64,000 bases of DNA from Pseudaeromonas aegiceratis (lineage in GTDB: Bacteria; Pseudomonadota; Gammaproteobacteria; Enterobacterales; Aeromonadaceae). The stretch's first letter is position 1, and each line of letters starts with the position of its first letter. The stretch is taken from positions 1,116,001 through 1,180,000 of the forward strand of contig NZ_CP158016.1 of the NCBI RefSeq assembly GCF_046254905.1, read 5' to 3'. The notes under the pieces are model-generated. The model was given only the letters and a program-made list of their open reading frames with translations. It ran no database searches and had not been told where the DNA came from. The position numbers were made by a program, and so were the translations under genes. Positions 24,053 to 34,000 of this stretch are shown one piece after another.

Positions 24053-25327
24053 GTGGCCAAACAGATCCAAGCTATTCGCGGCATGAACGACTGCCTGCCG
24101 GAGCAGACTCCGGTCTGGCAACTGGTTGAATCCTCCCTGCGCAACCTGATGGCCTCTTATGGCTACAGCGAGATGCGCATGCCCATCGTCGAGATGACCC
24201 ACCTGTTCAAGCGGGCCATCGGCGAGGTGACCGACGTGGTCGAGAAGGAGATGTACACCTTCGACGACCGCAACGGCGACAGCCTGACCCTGCGTCCCGA
24301 GGGCACCGCCGGTTGCGTGCGGGCCTGCATCGAGCATGGCCTGGTCTACAACCAGGAACGCCGCGTCTGGTATATCGGCCCCATGTTCCGTCACGAGCGT
24401 CCCCAGAAGGGCCGTTATCGTCAGTTCCATCAGTTCGGGGTGGAGGTGTTTGGCCTGAACGGTCCGGACATCGACGCCGAACTCATACTGCTCACCGCCC
24501 GCCTGTGGCGTCAGCTGGGCATCAGCGAACACCTGACCCTGCAGCTCAACACCCTGGGTTCCAGTGACGAGCGGGCGGCCTATCGCACCGCCCTGGTGGC
24601 CTTCTTGGAGCAGCACAAGGAGAAGCTGGACGAGGATTGCCAACGCCGCATGTACACCAACCCGCTGCGGGTGCTGGACACCAAGGATGCCGGCATCCAG
24701 GCGCTGCTGGTGGATGCGCCGCGGCTGGCGGATTTCTTCGGCGAACAGAGCCGTGCGCACTTTGCCGGCCTGCGCCAGCTGCTGGAAGCCGCGGGCATCG
24801 CCTACGAGGTGAACGAGCGCCTGGTGCGTGGTCTGGATTACTACAACTACACCGTCTTCGAGTGGGTGACCCAGAGCCTGGGGGCCCAGGGCACCGTCTG
24901 TGGCGGCGGCCGTTACGATGGCCTGGTGGAACAGCTGGGTGGCCAGGCCACCCCGGCGGTGGGTTTTGCCATGGGGCTGGAGCGCCTGGTGCTGCTGCTG
25001 GAGACCCTGGAGAAGACCCGGGATGCCAAGGCACCGGTGGCCGTCTACCTGTGCACCATGGGCGAGGGGTTGACCGCCGCCGGCTTTGCCCTGGCGGAGC
25101 AGCTGCGGGAGGCCTTGCCGGCCCTGCGGCTGATGACCCATTGCGGCGGTGGCAATTTCAAGAAACAGTTGAAGCGGGCCGACAAGGTGGGTGCCGAATT
25201 GGCGCTCATCCTCGGTGAAGAGGAGGTGGCCCAGGGCGTGGTCACCGTCAAGGATCTCAAGCAGGGTGAGCAACAGACCCTCAAGGTAGCCGAGCTGATC
25301 CAGCTGCTGGCAGGCAAAGGAGCATAA
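24053..25327 (+). CDS. hisS: Histidyl-tRNA synthetase
   Basis: This 424-residue class II synthetase has AIRGMNDCLPEQT at the N-terminus, the motif 2 region RHERPQKGRYRQFHQFG, the histidine loops LVRGLDYYNYTVFEW and GGGRYDGL, and a C-terminal anticodon-binding domain. The start codon is GTG at 24053. yfgM begins 2 bp after its stop codon. Confidence 0.97.
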   Translation: MAKQIQAIRGMNDCLPEQTPVWQLVESSLRNLMASYGYSEMRMPIVEMTHLFKRAIGEVTDVVEKEMYTFDDRNGDSLTLRPEGTAGCVRACIEHGLVYNQERRVWYIGPMFRHERPQKGRYRQFHQFGVEVFGLNGPDIDAELILLTARLWRQLGISEHLTLQLNTLGSSDERAAYRTALVAFLEQHKEKLDEDCQRRMYTNPLRVLDTKDAGIQALLVDAPRLADFFGEQSRAHFAGLRQLLEAAGIAYEVNERLVRGLDYYNYTVFEWVTQSLGAQGTVCGGGRYDGLVEQLGGQATPAVGFAMGLERLVLLLETLEKTRDAKAPVAVYLCTMGEGLTAAGFALAEQLREALPALRLMTHCGGGNFKKQLKRADKVGAELALILGEEEVAQGVVTVKDLKQGEQQTLKVAELIQLLAGKGA

Positions 25328-25329
25328 TC

Positions 25330-25980
25330 TTGGAAATCTACAACTCAGAAGAACAACAGGTCGAGGCCATCAAGGAGTGGTGGGCGGAGAACGGCAAGTC
25401 CATCATCGCCGGCACAGTGCTGGGCCTGCTGGGCCTGTTCGGCTGGCGCTACTACAACGATTATCGTCAGGGTCAGCAGGAAGCCGCCTCTGCCGAGTAT
25501 GCCCAACTGATGGAAAAGATGCAGGCCGGTGGCGAGTCCGCCATCAAGGCCGGTGAAGCCTTCGTGGCTGCCCATAAGGACACCTACGGGGATCTGGCCG
25601 CGCTGCAACTGGCCTCTGCCGCCATTGCGCAAAACCAGCTGCCGCTGGCGGTGGAGCAGCTCAAGCGGGTGGCTACCGCCAGCGACAATGCCGAACTCAA
25701 GCCCCTGGCCACCCTGCGGTTGGCCCGGGTGCTGGGGGCGCAGGGCGATTATGCCGCGGCCCTCAATCTGCTGGATGAACTGAAGGAAGCCTCCTACGCC
25801 GGCCTGGTGGCCGAGGTGCGTGGCGATCTCTTCTTGATGCAGGGCGAAAAGGATCAAGCCCGTACTGCCTATCAGGCCGCCCTGGCGGCAGCCGGCATCA
25901 ACGGCAACCCTGCCGTGGCTGCCAAGCTGGATGACCTGGCAAATGCCGAGGACAGTGCCGATGCCAAGCCCCAAGCATAA
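25330..25980 (+). CDS. yfgM: YfgM, inner-membrane TPR protein of the Sec/periplasmic chaperone network
   Basis: This 216-residue protein begins MEIYNSEEQQVEAIKEWWAE like E. coli YfgM (UPF0070). One span lies at about 23-43, and a TPR-like periplasmic domain follows. YfgM binds PpiD and SecYEG and helps hand over exported proteins. The start is TTG at 25330, because homology begins exactly there. It overlaps bamB by 20 bp. Confidence 0.94.
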   Translation: MEIYNSEEQQVEAIKEWWAENGKSIIAGTVLGLLGLFGWRYYNDYRQGQQEAASAEYAQLMEKMQAGGESAIKAGEAFVAAHKDTYGDLAALQLASAAIAQNQLPLAVEQLKRVATASDNAELKPLATLRLARVLGAQGDYAAALNLLDELKEASYAGLVAEVRGDLFLMQGEKDQARTAYQAALAAAGINGNPAVAAKLDDLANAEDSADAKPQA

Positions 25981-27157
25981 GCCCCTGTTGCGCTGGAGCC
26001 TGCCCCTGCTGGCGACCCTGAGCCTGGCCGGCTGCTCCCTGTTCGGCGGCGAGGAAGACGTGGTGGTGATGGATCCTGTGCCCCAGGTGCAGGCTCAATT
26101 CTCCGCCAAGACCCTGTGGAAGCACTCCGTGGGGGATGGGGTGGGCAAGTACTACTCCCAGCTGGCGCCGGTGATCGCCGATGATCGTCTGTTTGCCGCC
26201 GCCCGGGATGGCCAGGTGGTGGCACTGGACAAGCATGACGGCAAGCTGCTGTGGAAGCAGGACTTGTCGGATCTGCCCATCAACGACAATCGCCGCAGCC
26301 CGCGGCTGGCCGGTGGTCTCACCGCCAGCTATGAGCACCTGTTTGTCGGTTCCGAGAACGGCGTGCTCTATTGCCTGTCCCAGGAGACCGGCGAGCTGTT
26401 GTGGCAGAGCGAAGTGGCGGGCGAAATCCTGGCCGCGCCGGCGGTGGACGACGGCAAGGTGGTGGTGAATACCTCCGCCGGCAAGCTGTTTGCCCTGGAT
26501 GCCGATGATGGTCACCTGCTCTGGTCGGCTAGCGACGATCTGCCCAAGCTGACGCTGCGGGGCGTCTCCCGGCCGGTGATCACCTCCGGCGGTGTGCTGT
26601 ACGGGCGGGCGGATGGTCGTCTGAACGTGCTGCTGCTGGAAAACGGCCAGCTGGCCCACATCGCCAAGGTGGCTAACCCCACCGGCTCCACCGAGCTGGC
26701 GCGCATGGTGGATGTGGATGCCGCTCCCCTGGTCATCGGCAATGAGCTGTTTGCCATCGCCTATAATGGTGAGCTGGTGGCCCAGAAGCTGATCAGTGGG
26801 GATGAGCTGTGGAAGCGGCGCTACGCCTCCTACCAGGATCTGGCCTTTGGCCTCATCGATCTGCTGCTCACCGACAGCAAGGGCCACGTTTACTCCGTCG
26901 ATCGTACCAATGGGCGCGAGCGCTGGACCAACGGCCAGCTCTCCTACCGCAATGTCACCGCCCCCGTGGTGTTTGGTGACTACGTGCTGGTGGGGGATGG
27001 CGAAGGCTACCTCTACTGGCTGAGTGACGATGATGGCCAGATAGTGGCGATGCAGAAATACGACAGCGATGGCCTCTATGTGCCGCCGCTGGTGGATGGG
27101 GATACCGTCTACCTGCAGACCCGCAGTGGCGATCTGGTGGCCCTGCAGCATCCCTAA
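25961..27157 (+). CDS. bamB: Outer-membrane assembly lipoprotein BamB
   Basis: The 398-residue product has a lipoprotein signal ending SLAGC (Cys25) and an eight-bladed beta-propeller of PQQ-like repeats (for example GQVVALDKHDGKLLWKQD and ALDADDGHLLWSA). It is part of the BAM complex inserting outer-membrane proteins. The ATG at 25961 lies inside the end of yfgM with GAGGACAG ahead; an upstream in-frame ATG at 25931 lacks a ribosome-binding site and would lengthen the signal. Confidence 0.95.
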   Translation: MPSPKHKPLLRWSLPLLATLSLAGCSLFGGEEDVVVMDPVPQVQAQFSAKTLWKHSVGDGVGKYYSQLAPVIADDRLFAAARDGQVVALDKHDGKLLWKQDLSDLPINDNRRSPRLAGGLTASYEHLFVGSENGVLYCLSQETGELLWQSEVAGEILAAPAVDDGKVVVNTSAGKLFALDADDGHLLWSASDDLPKLTLRGVSRPVITSGGVLYGRADGRLNVLLLENGQLAHIAKVANPTGSTELARMVDVDAAPLVIGNELFAIAYNGELVAQKLISGDELWKRRYASYQDLAFGLIDLLLTDSKGHVYSVDRTNGRERWTNGQLSYRNVTAPVVFGDYVLVGDGEGYLYWLSDDDGQIVAMQKYDSDGLYVPPLVDGDTVYLQTRSGDLVALQHP

Positions 27158-27181
27158 CCGCAGGCCAACGTGCTGTTTTTT

Positions 27182-27216
27182 GGCTCCTGATCCCTGGATC
27201 AGGAGCCTTTGTATTT
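27182..27216 (+). terminator. Terminator between bamB and der
   Basis: A 12-bp inverted repeat (GGCTCCTGATCC/GGATCAGGAGCC) is followed by TTTGTATTT. The der start lies 17 bases further on. Confidence 0.82.
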
Positions 27217-27232
27217 GATAAATGAGGTCATT

Positions 27233-28735
27233 ATGACACCTGTTGTTGCCCTGGTGGGCCGTCCCAATGTGGGCAAGTCCACCCTGTTTAACCGCCTGAC
27301 CCGCACCCGGGACGCCCTGGTGGCGGATTTCCCCGGCTTGACCCGGGACCGTAAGTATGGCCAGGCCAAGCTGGGCAGAATGGAGTTCATCGTGGTGGAT
27401 ACCGGCGGTATCGACGGCTCCGAAGAGGGCATCGAGCTGCACATGGCGGAGCAGTCCCTGCTGGCCATCGACGAGGCGGACGTGGTGCTGTTCCTGGTGG
27501 ATGCCAGAGCCGGCCTCACCAGTGCCGACATCGGCATCGCCAACCACCTGCGTCGCCAGAAGAAGAAGGTCTTCCTGGTGGCCAACAAGGTGGATGGCCT
27601 GGATGCGGACTCCGTGGTGGGCGAGTTTTACGCCCTGGCCCTGGGGGAGGTCTACCAGATGGCGGCGGCCCATGGCCGTGGTGTGTATGGTCTGCTGGAG
27701 CAGGCCCTGACCCCCTATCTGGAGGAGCTGCAGGACGAGGAGAGCGACGAAGACGAGGCTTCTGACGAGGAGGCCGAGTGGGACAGCGGCTGGGAGCCGG
27801 AGCCCACCGAGGAGGAGCTGGCCGCCGCCGAGCAGGAGTCCCTCGAGAATGCCGTGCCGTTTGCGGATCTGCCCATCAAGTTCGCCATCGTCGGGCGCCC
27901 CAACGTGGGCAAGTCCACCCTGACCAACCGCATGCTGGGTGAGGAACGGGTCATCGTCTTCGACATGCCGGGCACCACCCGGGATTCCATCTACATCCCC
28001 CTGGAGCGTGACGAGCAGCAGTACATCGTCATCGACACCGCCGGGGTGCGCAAGCGCAAGAAGGTCTACGAGACGGTGGAGAAGTTCTCCGTCATCAAGA
28101 CGCTGCAGGCCATCGAGGATGCCAACGTGGTGATCCTGGTGATCGACGCCAGAGACGGCCTGTCGGATCAGGATCTGAGCCTGCTGGGCTTCACCATCCA
28201 GACCGGCCGCTCCATCGTCATCGCAGTGAACAAGTGGGACGGCCTGGATCAGGACGTGAAGGACGATATCAAGGAGGCGCTGGAGCGTCGCCTGGGTTTT
28301 GTTGACTTCGCCCGCATCCACTTCATCTCCGCCCTGCACGGCACCGGCGTCGGCCACCTGTTCGAGTCCATTCAGGAGGCGTACCAGTCCGCCACCCGTC
28401 GAGTGAGTACCGCCATGGTGACCCGCATCATGCGCATGGCCACCGAGGACCACCAGCCGCCTCTGGTGCGTGGTCGTCGGGTCAAGCTCAAGTACGCCCA
28501 CGCCGGTGGTTACAATCCGCCGCGCATCATAGTGCACGGCAACCAGGTCAAGGATCTGCCGGACTCGTACAAGCGGTATCTCATCAACTACTTCCGTCGC
28601 GCCTTGAAGATCATGGGGACCCCCATCCATGTGGAGTTCCAGGAAGGGGACAACCCGTACGAGGGCAAGAAGAACAAGCTGACCCAGAGCCAGATCCGCA
28701 AGCGCCGGCGCCTGATGAAGTTCGTCAAGAAGTAG
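27233..28735 (+). CDS. der: Ribosome-assembly GTPase Der (EngA)
   Basis: This 500-residue protein has two tandem GTPase domains, each with GRPNVGKSTL (near residues 8 and 220) and its own NKxD (NKVDGLD, NKWDGLD). An acidic linker (about 163-200) and a C-terminal KH-like domain complete it. Der is needed for 50S maturation. The ATG at 27233 gives the conserved TPVVALVGRPN start; TTG 27209 in the terminator tail is rejected. Confidence 0.97.
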   Translation: MTPVVALVGRPNVGKSTLFNRLTRTRDALVADFPGLTRDRKYGQAKLGRMEFIVVDTGGIDGSEEGIELHMAEQSLLAIDEADVVLFLVDARAGLTSADIGIANHLRRQKKKVFLVANKVDGLDADSVVGEFYALALGEVYQMAAAHGRGVYGLLEQALTPYLEELQDEESDEDEASDEEAEWDSGWEPEPTEEELAAAEQESLENAVPFADLPIKFAIVGRPNVGKSTLTNRMLGEERVIVFDMPGTTRDSIYIPLERDEQQYIVIDTAGVRKRKKVYETVEKFSVIKTLQAIEDANVVILVIDARDGLSDQDLSLLGFTIQTGRSIVIAVNKWDGLDQDVKDDIKEALERRLGFVDFARIHFISALHGTGVGHLFESIQEAYQSATRRVSTAMVTRIMRMATEDHQPPLVRGRRVKLKYAHAGGYNPPRIIVHGNQVKDLPDSYKRYLINYFRRALKIMGTPIHVEFQEGDNPYEGKKNKLTQSQIRKRRRLMKFVKK

Positions 28736-28825
28736 TAAGCGGTCGTGGGCACGGGGAGCTGGCTGCCCGTGCCTCGGCTGTGTCTGGCTATAGACCGGGA
28801 GCCGAGTCTCCCAGAAGGAGAGAAG

Positions 28826-29056
28826 ATGGCCTTTCTGTTGATCTGTCCGGCCTGTCAGGCCGAGGGGTTGGATCCCCGCCGTAGCGAAACCAGCTGCACC
28901 CAGTGTGGCAAGACCTTCCGCCTCACGCCCCACTGTCCCGAGTGCGACAGCGAGCTGGAGCGGGTGCAGGCCTGCGGTGCGGTGGATTTCTTCTGTAACC
29001 GGTGCAACAACCTGGTGTCCAAGCGGGCCGCCCGCTTCGATATCAAGCCGCAATGA
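28826..29056 (+). CDS. yfgJ: Zinc-ribbon protein, YfgJ-like
   Basis: The 76-residue product has three CxxC pairs (CPAC, CTQC, CPEC) plus ACGAVDFFCNRC near the end. It resembles E. coli YfgJ, which also lies downstream of der and ends CGAVDYFC. It probably binds one or two zinc ions; its role is unknown. AGAAGGAGA precedes the ATG at 28826. Confidence 0.85.
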   Translation: MAFLLICPACQAEGLDPRRSETSCTQCGKTFRLTPHCPECDSELERVQACGAVDFFCNRCNNLVSKRAARFDIKPQ

Positions 29057-29074
29057 GTCAGACGGTCAGACACC

Positions 29075-29101
29075 AAAAAGGAGCCTTGAGGCTCCTTTTT
29101 T
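29075..29101. terminator. Bidirectional terminator after the zinc-ribbon gene
   Basis: An 11-bp stem with A and T ends (AAAAAGGAGCC/GGCTCCTTTTT) around TTGA serves the plus-strand gene and the small minus-strand ORF that converges on it. Confidence 0.92.
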
Positions 29102-29130
29102 GTGGGTGGTTGGCAGAGACACTCTGCGGT

Positions 29131-29268
29131 TTAGTAGCTCTGTGTCAGGAAGAAGGTCAACCGGCGGGTGGCCAGCTTGCGCACGCGGCGGATGGTGACC
29201 CGTCTGCGGTGCCCATACCAGGGCTCGGCGCGTTTCCGACGCTGCAATACCCCTCTTTTTCTTCTCAT
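29131..29268 (-). CDS. Unrecognised 45-residue, very basic small protein
   Basis: On the minus strand an ATG at 29268 opens a 45-codon frame ending TAA. A perfect AGGAGGT (29275-29281) sits six bases upstream, the strongest ribosome-binding site in this part of the window. The product begins MRRKRGVLQRRKRAEPWYGH and continues with Arg-rich segments; about 14 of 45 residues are Arg and three are Lys. The gene lies 87 bp after mltF on the same strand and ends before a shared terminator. I recognise no family. It could be an RNA-, ribosome- or membrane-binding microprotein. The evidence is the start signal, the frame and the position only. Confidence 0.6.
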   Translation of the reverse strand: MRRKRGVLQRRKRAEPWYGHRRRVTIRRVRKLATRRLTFFLTQSY

Positions 29269-29355
29269 AATGGTACCTCCTGAGGGTGGGCAGTCTGATC
29301 GACTGTCAGCCTGGATAGTAACAGAAAATTAACCTGAGAAAAGCCGAAAAAAGTA

Positions 29356-30882
29356 TCAGGAAGAGGAGGGGATCCGGTCGTCGCCCTGGGCCGGCGTGGC
29401 GGCCGGCGTCTCCGACGGGGTGGCGGGAGCCGCCGCTGTGGGGGGCTCGCTGGGGGTACGGGTGGCGATATTGACCCAGCTTTGGCTGAAGTGACGCCGC
29501 TCCTCCTGCTGGCGCTCGGTGGCGTCATACATGCGCAGGCTCTGGTAGTAGCGGCGGATGTTGTTCACGTAGAGCCGGGCCTCCCGGCCACGGGCATAGC
29601 CGTAGCGGGTCTTGCTGTACCACTGGGCCTCGTGCAGCAGGGGCAGGCTCTCCTTCAGATCCCGCCAGGCATCGGGGTTGCCGCCCCTGAGCTTGGTCAG
29701 GCGGCGGGCATCCAGCATGTGGCCATAGCCCATGTTGTAAGCCACCAGGGCAAACCAGATCTTCTCATCCTTGGGTACCGAGTCCGGCACCTTGTCGATG
29801 AGCTGGCGCAGGTAGGCGGCCCCGCCCTTGATGCTCTGCTCGGGATCCTTGCGATCGACTATGCCCAGCTCCTTGGCGGTCTCCAGGGTCAGCATCATCA
29901 GGCCGCGCACCCCGGTATAGGAGCGCGCCGCCTCGTTCCAGTGGGATTCCTGGTAGCTGATGGCGGCCAGCAGCCGCCAGTCCAGCCCCTGGGCATAGGA
30001 CTCGAACAGCTGGCGGTACTTGGGCAAGATCTCCTTGACCCGCTGCAAGAAGGTGTGAGTGTCCACGTAATCGAAGGACTGCACGTGACCGAAGTACTTC
30101 TCGTCCAGCTTGGCCAGGGTGCCGTCCTGATTGCGTTGGCCGAAGAAGTCGATGAGGGCGGCGTACAGGGTGTCATCTTCCCGCCGGGAGAGGGCCCAGC
30201 CCACCGGGGTGGGGGGGGAGAGGGTCATGGCCTCCGCCAGCTCCGGATAGAAACGCTGGTTCTGGGCCAGCAGGGTGTCATCCACTATGGTGTAGGCGAT
30301 CTTGCCTTCCGCCACCTCCCGCAGCAGGGCCTCGCTGTCGCCCTCCGCCCGGACCTGCCATGGCAGGCTGTCGAATTGCTGGCTCAGGCTCTGCAGCAGA
30401 TCCTCGTGGCTGGACCCCTTGACCACCACGATGGGCTCCTTGATGTCGGCCAGGGAGCCGGGGCGGGCGCGGCCATTGCGGTAGACCAGCTTCTGCTGCA
30501 CCAGATAATAGGAGGGGGTGAAGCGCAGCCACTGCAGCCGCTTGGGGGTCACCGCCAGGGCTGCGGCGATGAGATCCACCTTGCCACGGCTCAGCAGATC
30601 GAACAGTTGTTGGGTCTGGTAGGCGGGCACGATCTTGAGCCGCACTCCCAGGGAGTCGGCAAAGCGTTTGGCCAGCTCGTAGTCCAGGCCCGTGGGGGCG
30701 CTGTCCAGCAGTCGATAGGTCGTGCTGCTGTAGAGGGTGCCGACCCGCAGTTCACCTCGCCGTTTTATTTCGTTGAGTTGGTTTTGCCCTGCTTCTTGGC
30801 TGCAGGCGCCAAGAAATAGAACACCAATCAATAAAATCAACAGGTTAACTCTTGTATGGAATAGGCTAAATCTACTGTGCAA
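29356..30882 (-). CDS. mltF: Membrane-bound lytic murein transglycosylase F
   Basis: The 508-residue lipoprotein has a signal ending FLGAC (Cys27). It carries a solute-binding-protein-like regulatory domain (about 40-268) and then a lytic transglycosylase SLT domain with catalytic Glu312 (AISYQESHW). The two-domain order is diagnostic of MltF. It cleaves peptidoglycan to 1,6-anhydro-muropeptides. The start appears to be TTG at 30882, since no ATG precedes the signal peptide. It is divergent from purL. Confidence 0.93.
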   Translation of the reverse strand: MHSRFSLFHTRVNLLILLIGVLFLGACSQEAGQNQLNEIKRRGELRVGTLYSSTTYRLLDSAPTGLDYELAKRFADSLGVRLKIVPAYQTQQLFDLLSRGKVDLIAAALAVTPKRLQWLRFTPSYYLVQQKLVYRNGRARPGSLADIKEPIVVVKGSSHEDLLQSLSQQFDSLPWQVRAEGDSEALLREVAEGKIAYTIVDDTLLAQNQRFYPELAEAMTLSPPTPVGWALSRREDDTLYAALIDFFGQRNQDGTLAKLDEKYFGHVQSFDYVDTHTFLQRVKEILPKYRQLFESYAQGLDWRLLAAISYQESHWNEAARSYTGVRGLMMLTLETAKELGIVDRKDPEQSIKGGAAYLRQLIDKVPDSVPKDEKIWFALVAYNMGYGHMLDARRLTKLRGGNPDAWRDLKESLPLLHEAQWYSKTRYGYARGREARLYVNNIRRYYQSLRMYDATERQQEERRHFSQSWVNIATRTPSEPPTAAAPATPSETPAATPAQGDDRIPSSS

Positions 30883-30951
30883 GGGTTTTCCCGGTTATCG
30901 GTTGCTCGGGTTTTATACCAAAGGCCCCTGTGGATGTCACACCCTTATGCC

Positions 30952-30967
30952 GGCCAAACGTTTGTCT
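30952..30967 (+). promoter_or_regulatory. PUR box (PurR operator) upstream of purL
   Basis: The 16-bp site is centred on CCAAACGTTTGTC and fits the palindromic PurR consensus with its AAACGTTT core intact. It ends 7 bp before the purL -35. PurR with hypoxanthine or guanine should repress purL here. Confidence 0.75.
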
Positions 30968-30974
30968 GTTGCGG

Positions 30975-31003
30975 TCGACATCACAAAGCCCCCTCCCTAT
31001 AAT
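30975..31003 (+). promoter_or_regulatory. Sigma-70 promoter of purL
   Basis: TCGACA (30975-30980), 17 bp, then TATAAT (30998-31003): 11 of 12 consensus positions. The purL ATG is 47 bp downstream. Confidence 0.85.
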
Positions 31004-31050
31004 ACGCGCACTGCGTTTTCCCCCCTCCCAACCAAGCGAGAATTGGCACC

Positions 31051-34000
31051 ATGGAAATCTTACGAGGAGCGCCCGCGCTGTCTGAATTCCGGCTCAGAAA
31101 GCTGCTGGCCAACTTTGCCGAACTGGACCTGGACATCACCGACCTCTATGCCGAATATGTCCACTTTGCCGAGCTGAGCGCCCCCCTGGATGAGGTCCAA
31201 CAGGATACCCTGGCCAAGCTGCTGACCTATGGCCCCACCATCGCCGAGCATGCCCCCACAGGTCACCTGTTCCTCGTCACTCCTCGCCCCGGCACCATCT
31301 CCCCCTGGTCTTCCAAAGCCACCGACATCGCCCGTAACTGTGGTCTGTCTCAGGTGGTGCGCCTGGAGCGCGGCATTGCCTACTACGTGGGGGCGGCCGG
31401 CCTGGATGCCGCCCAGCGTCAGCAGGTGTCTGCCCTGTTGCACGATCGCATGATGGAGGCGGTGTTCGACAGCCTGCCGGCTGCCGAGGCCCTGTTCGCC
31501 CATCACGCCCCGGCGCCCCATACCAGTGTAGACGTGCTGGCTGGTGGTCGCGCCGCCCTGGCCGAGGCCAACGTGCAGCTGGGCCTGGCCCTGGCCGATG
31601 ACGAGATCGACTACCTGGTGACCAGCTTCAAGAAGCTGGGCCGCAATCCCAACGACATCGAACTGTACATGTTCGCTCAGGCCAACTCCGAGCACTGCCG
31701 GCACAAGATCTTCAACGCCGACTGGACCATCGACGGGGTCAAGCAGGACAAGTCCCTGTTCAAGATGATCAAGAACACCTTCGAACAGCACAGTGAGCAT
31801 GTGCTGTCGGCCTACAAGGACAACGCCGCCGTCATGGTGGGTTCCGAGGCCGGACGCTTCTTCCCCAGCCCGGAAACCGGGGAATATCAATACCATCAGG
31901 AGCCCATTCAGATCCTGATGAAGGTGGAAACCCACAACCACCCCACCGCCATCTCCCCCTTCCCGGGGGCGGCCACCGGCTCCGGCGGCGAGATCCGCGA
32001 CGAGGGTGCCACCGGCCGCGGCTCCAAGCCCAAGGCGGGTCTGTGCGGCTTCTCGGTCTCCAACCTGCGCATTCCTGGCCACCAGCAACCCTGGGAAACC
32101 GACTTTGGCAAACCCGGCCGCATCGTCACCGCCCTGGACATCATGATCGACGGCCCCTTGGGTGCTGCCGCCTTCAACAACGAGTTCGGTCGCCCCAACA
32201 TCCTGGGTTACTTCCGTACCTATGAGGAGAAGGTCCCCAGCCACAACGGCGTGGAGATCCGCGGTTATCACAAGCCCATCATGCTGGCCGGCGGCCTGGG
32301 CAACATCCGTGACGAGCACGTGCAGAAGGGTGAGATCCCGGTGGGAGCCAAGCTCATCGTGCTGGGTGGCCCCGCCATGAATATCGGGCTGGGGGGCGGC
32401 GCCGCCTCCTCCATGACCTCAGGCCAGTCCGCCGAGGATCTGGACTTTGCCTCCGTGCAGCGGGACAACCCCGAGATGGAGCGCCGCTGCCAGGAGGTCA
32501 TCGACCGCTGCTGGCAGATGGGGGAAGACAACCCCATCGTCTTCATTCACGACGTGGGGGCCGGTGGCCTGTCCAACGCCATGCCGGAGCTGGTGAACGA
32601 CGGCGAGCGCGGCGGCCGTTTCGAGCTGCGCAAGGTGCCCAACGACGAGCCGGGCATGAGCCCGCTGGAGATCTGGTGTAACGAATCTCAGGAGCGCTAC
32701 GTGCTGGCGGTGGCCGCCGATCAGCTGGCCAAGTTCGAAGAGCTGTGCCGCCGGGAGCGCGCCCCCTATGCGGTGGTGGGCGAGGCGACCGAAGAGCGTC
32801 ACCTGACCCTCTCAGACAGCCACTTCGGCAACCAGCCCATCGATCTGCCCCTGGAGGTGCTGCTGGGCAAGCCGCCCAAGATGCACCGTCAGGTCAGTCG
32901 CCTGCCGGCCCAGGGCCAGGCCCTGCAGCTGGACGGCGCCACCGTCAAGGAGGCGGCGGAGCGCATCCTGCGTCTGCCCACAGTGGCGGAGAAGACCTTC
33001 CTCATCACCATTGGTGACCGGACCGTGACCGGTCTCGTTGCCCGGGATCAGATGGTGGGCCCCTGGCAGGTGCCGGTGGCCGACTGTGCCGTCACCGCCG
33101 CCAGCTACGACACCTATGCCGGTGAAGCCATGTCCATGGGGGAACGTACCCCGGTGGCCCTGCTGGATCACGGCGCCTCCGCCCGCCTGGCGGTGGCCGA
33201 GTCCCTCACCAACCTGGCACCCGCCCAGATCGGCGATCTGACCCGGGTCAAGCTCTCCGCCAACTGGATGGCCGCCGCCGGTCACCCCGGCGAAGATGCC
33301 GGCCTCTACGAGGCGGTGAAGGCGGTGGGCGAGGAGCTGTGCCCCGAGCTGGCCATCACGGTACCGGTGGGCAAGGACTCCATGTCCATGAAGACCCGCT
33401 GGGAGCAGGATGGACAGCAGCGGGAGGTGATCGCGCCCCTGTCCCTCATCATCACCGCCTTTGCCCGGGTGGAAGACGTGCGCAACACGGTCACGCCGCA
33501 GCTGCGCAGCGATCTGGGGGAGAGCGATCTCATCCTCATCGATCTGGGCAACGGTAAGAACCGTCTGGGCGGCTCCTGCCTGGCCCAAGTCTACAAGCAG
33601 CTGGGTAACGAGGCGCCGGACGTGGACAGCCCCACCCAGCTCAAGGCCTTCTTCAATGCCATTCAGGTCCTGGTGGCCGAGCGCAAGCTGCTGGCCTATC
33701 ACGACCGCTCCGACGGCGGCCTGTTCACCACATTGGCGGAGATGGCTTTCGCCGGCAAGACGGGTCTGACCGTGGCGCTGGATCAGCTGGGTCACGACGA
33801 TCTGGCGGTGCTGTTTGCCGAGGAGCTGGGCGCCGTCATCCAGGTGCGCCGTGACGACAAGGAAGCCGTGCTCACCACCCTGGCCGGCCATGGCCTGGCC
33901 AGCTGCACCTATGTCATCGGTAGCCTGAACGACGACGATCAGCTGCGCTTCACCCGCAACGGGCAGAACGTGCTGTGCGAAAACCGGGTGCACCTGCGCA

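Noticed and set aside
22808..25273. 821-codon minus-strand frame opposite ispG and hisS
   Set aside because: An antisense shadow of two conserved genes.
25898..29053. 1051-codon open frame on the minus strand opposite bamB and der
   Set aside because: The plus strand holds two well-known genes with motifs intact; the antisense frame is His/Gln/Gly-rich low-complexity sequence caused by GC-rich codon use.
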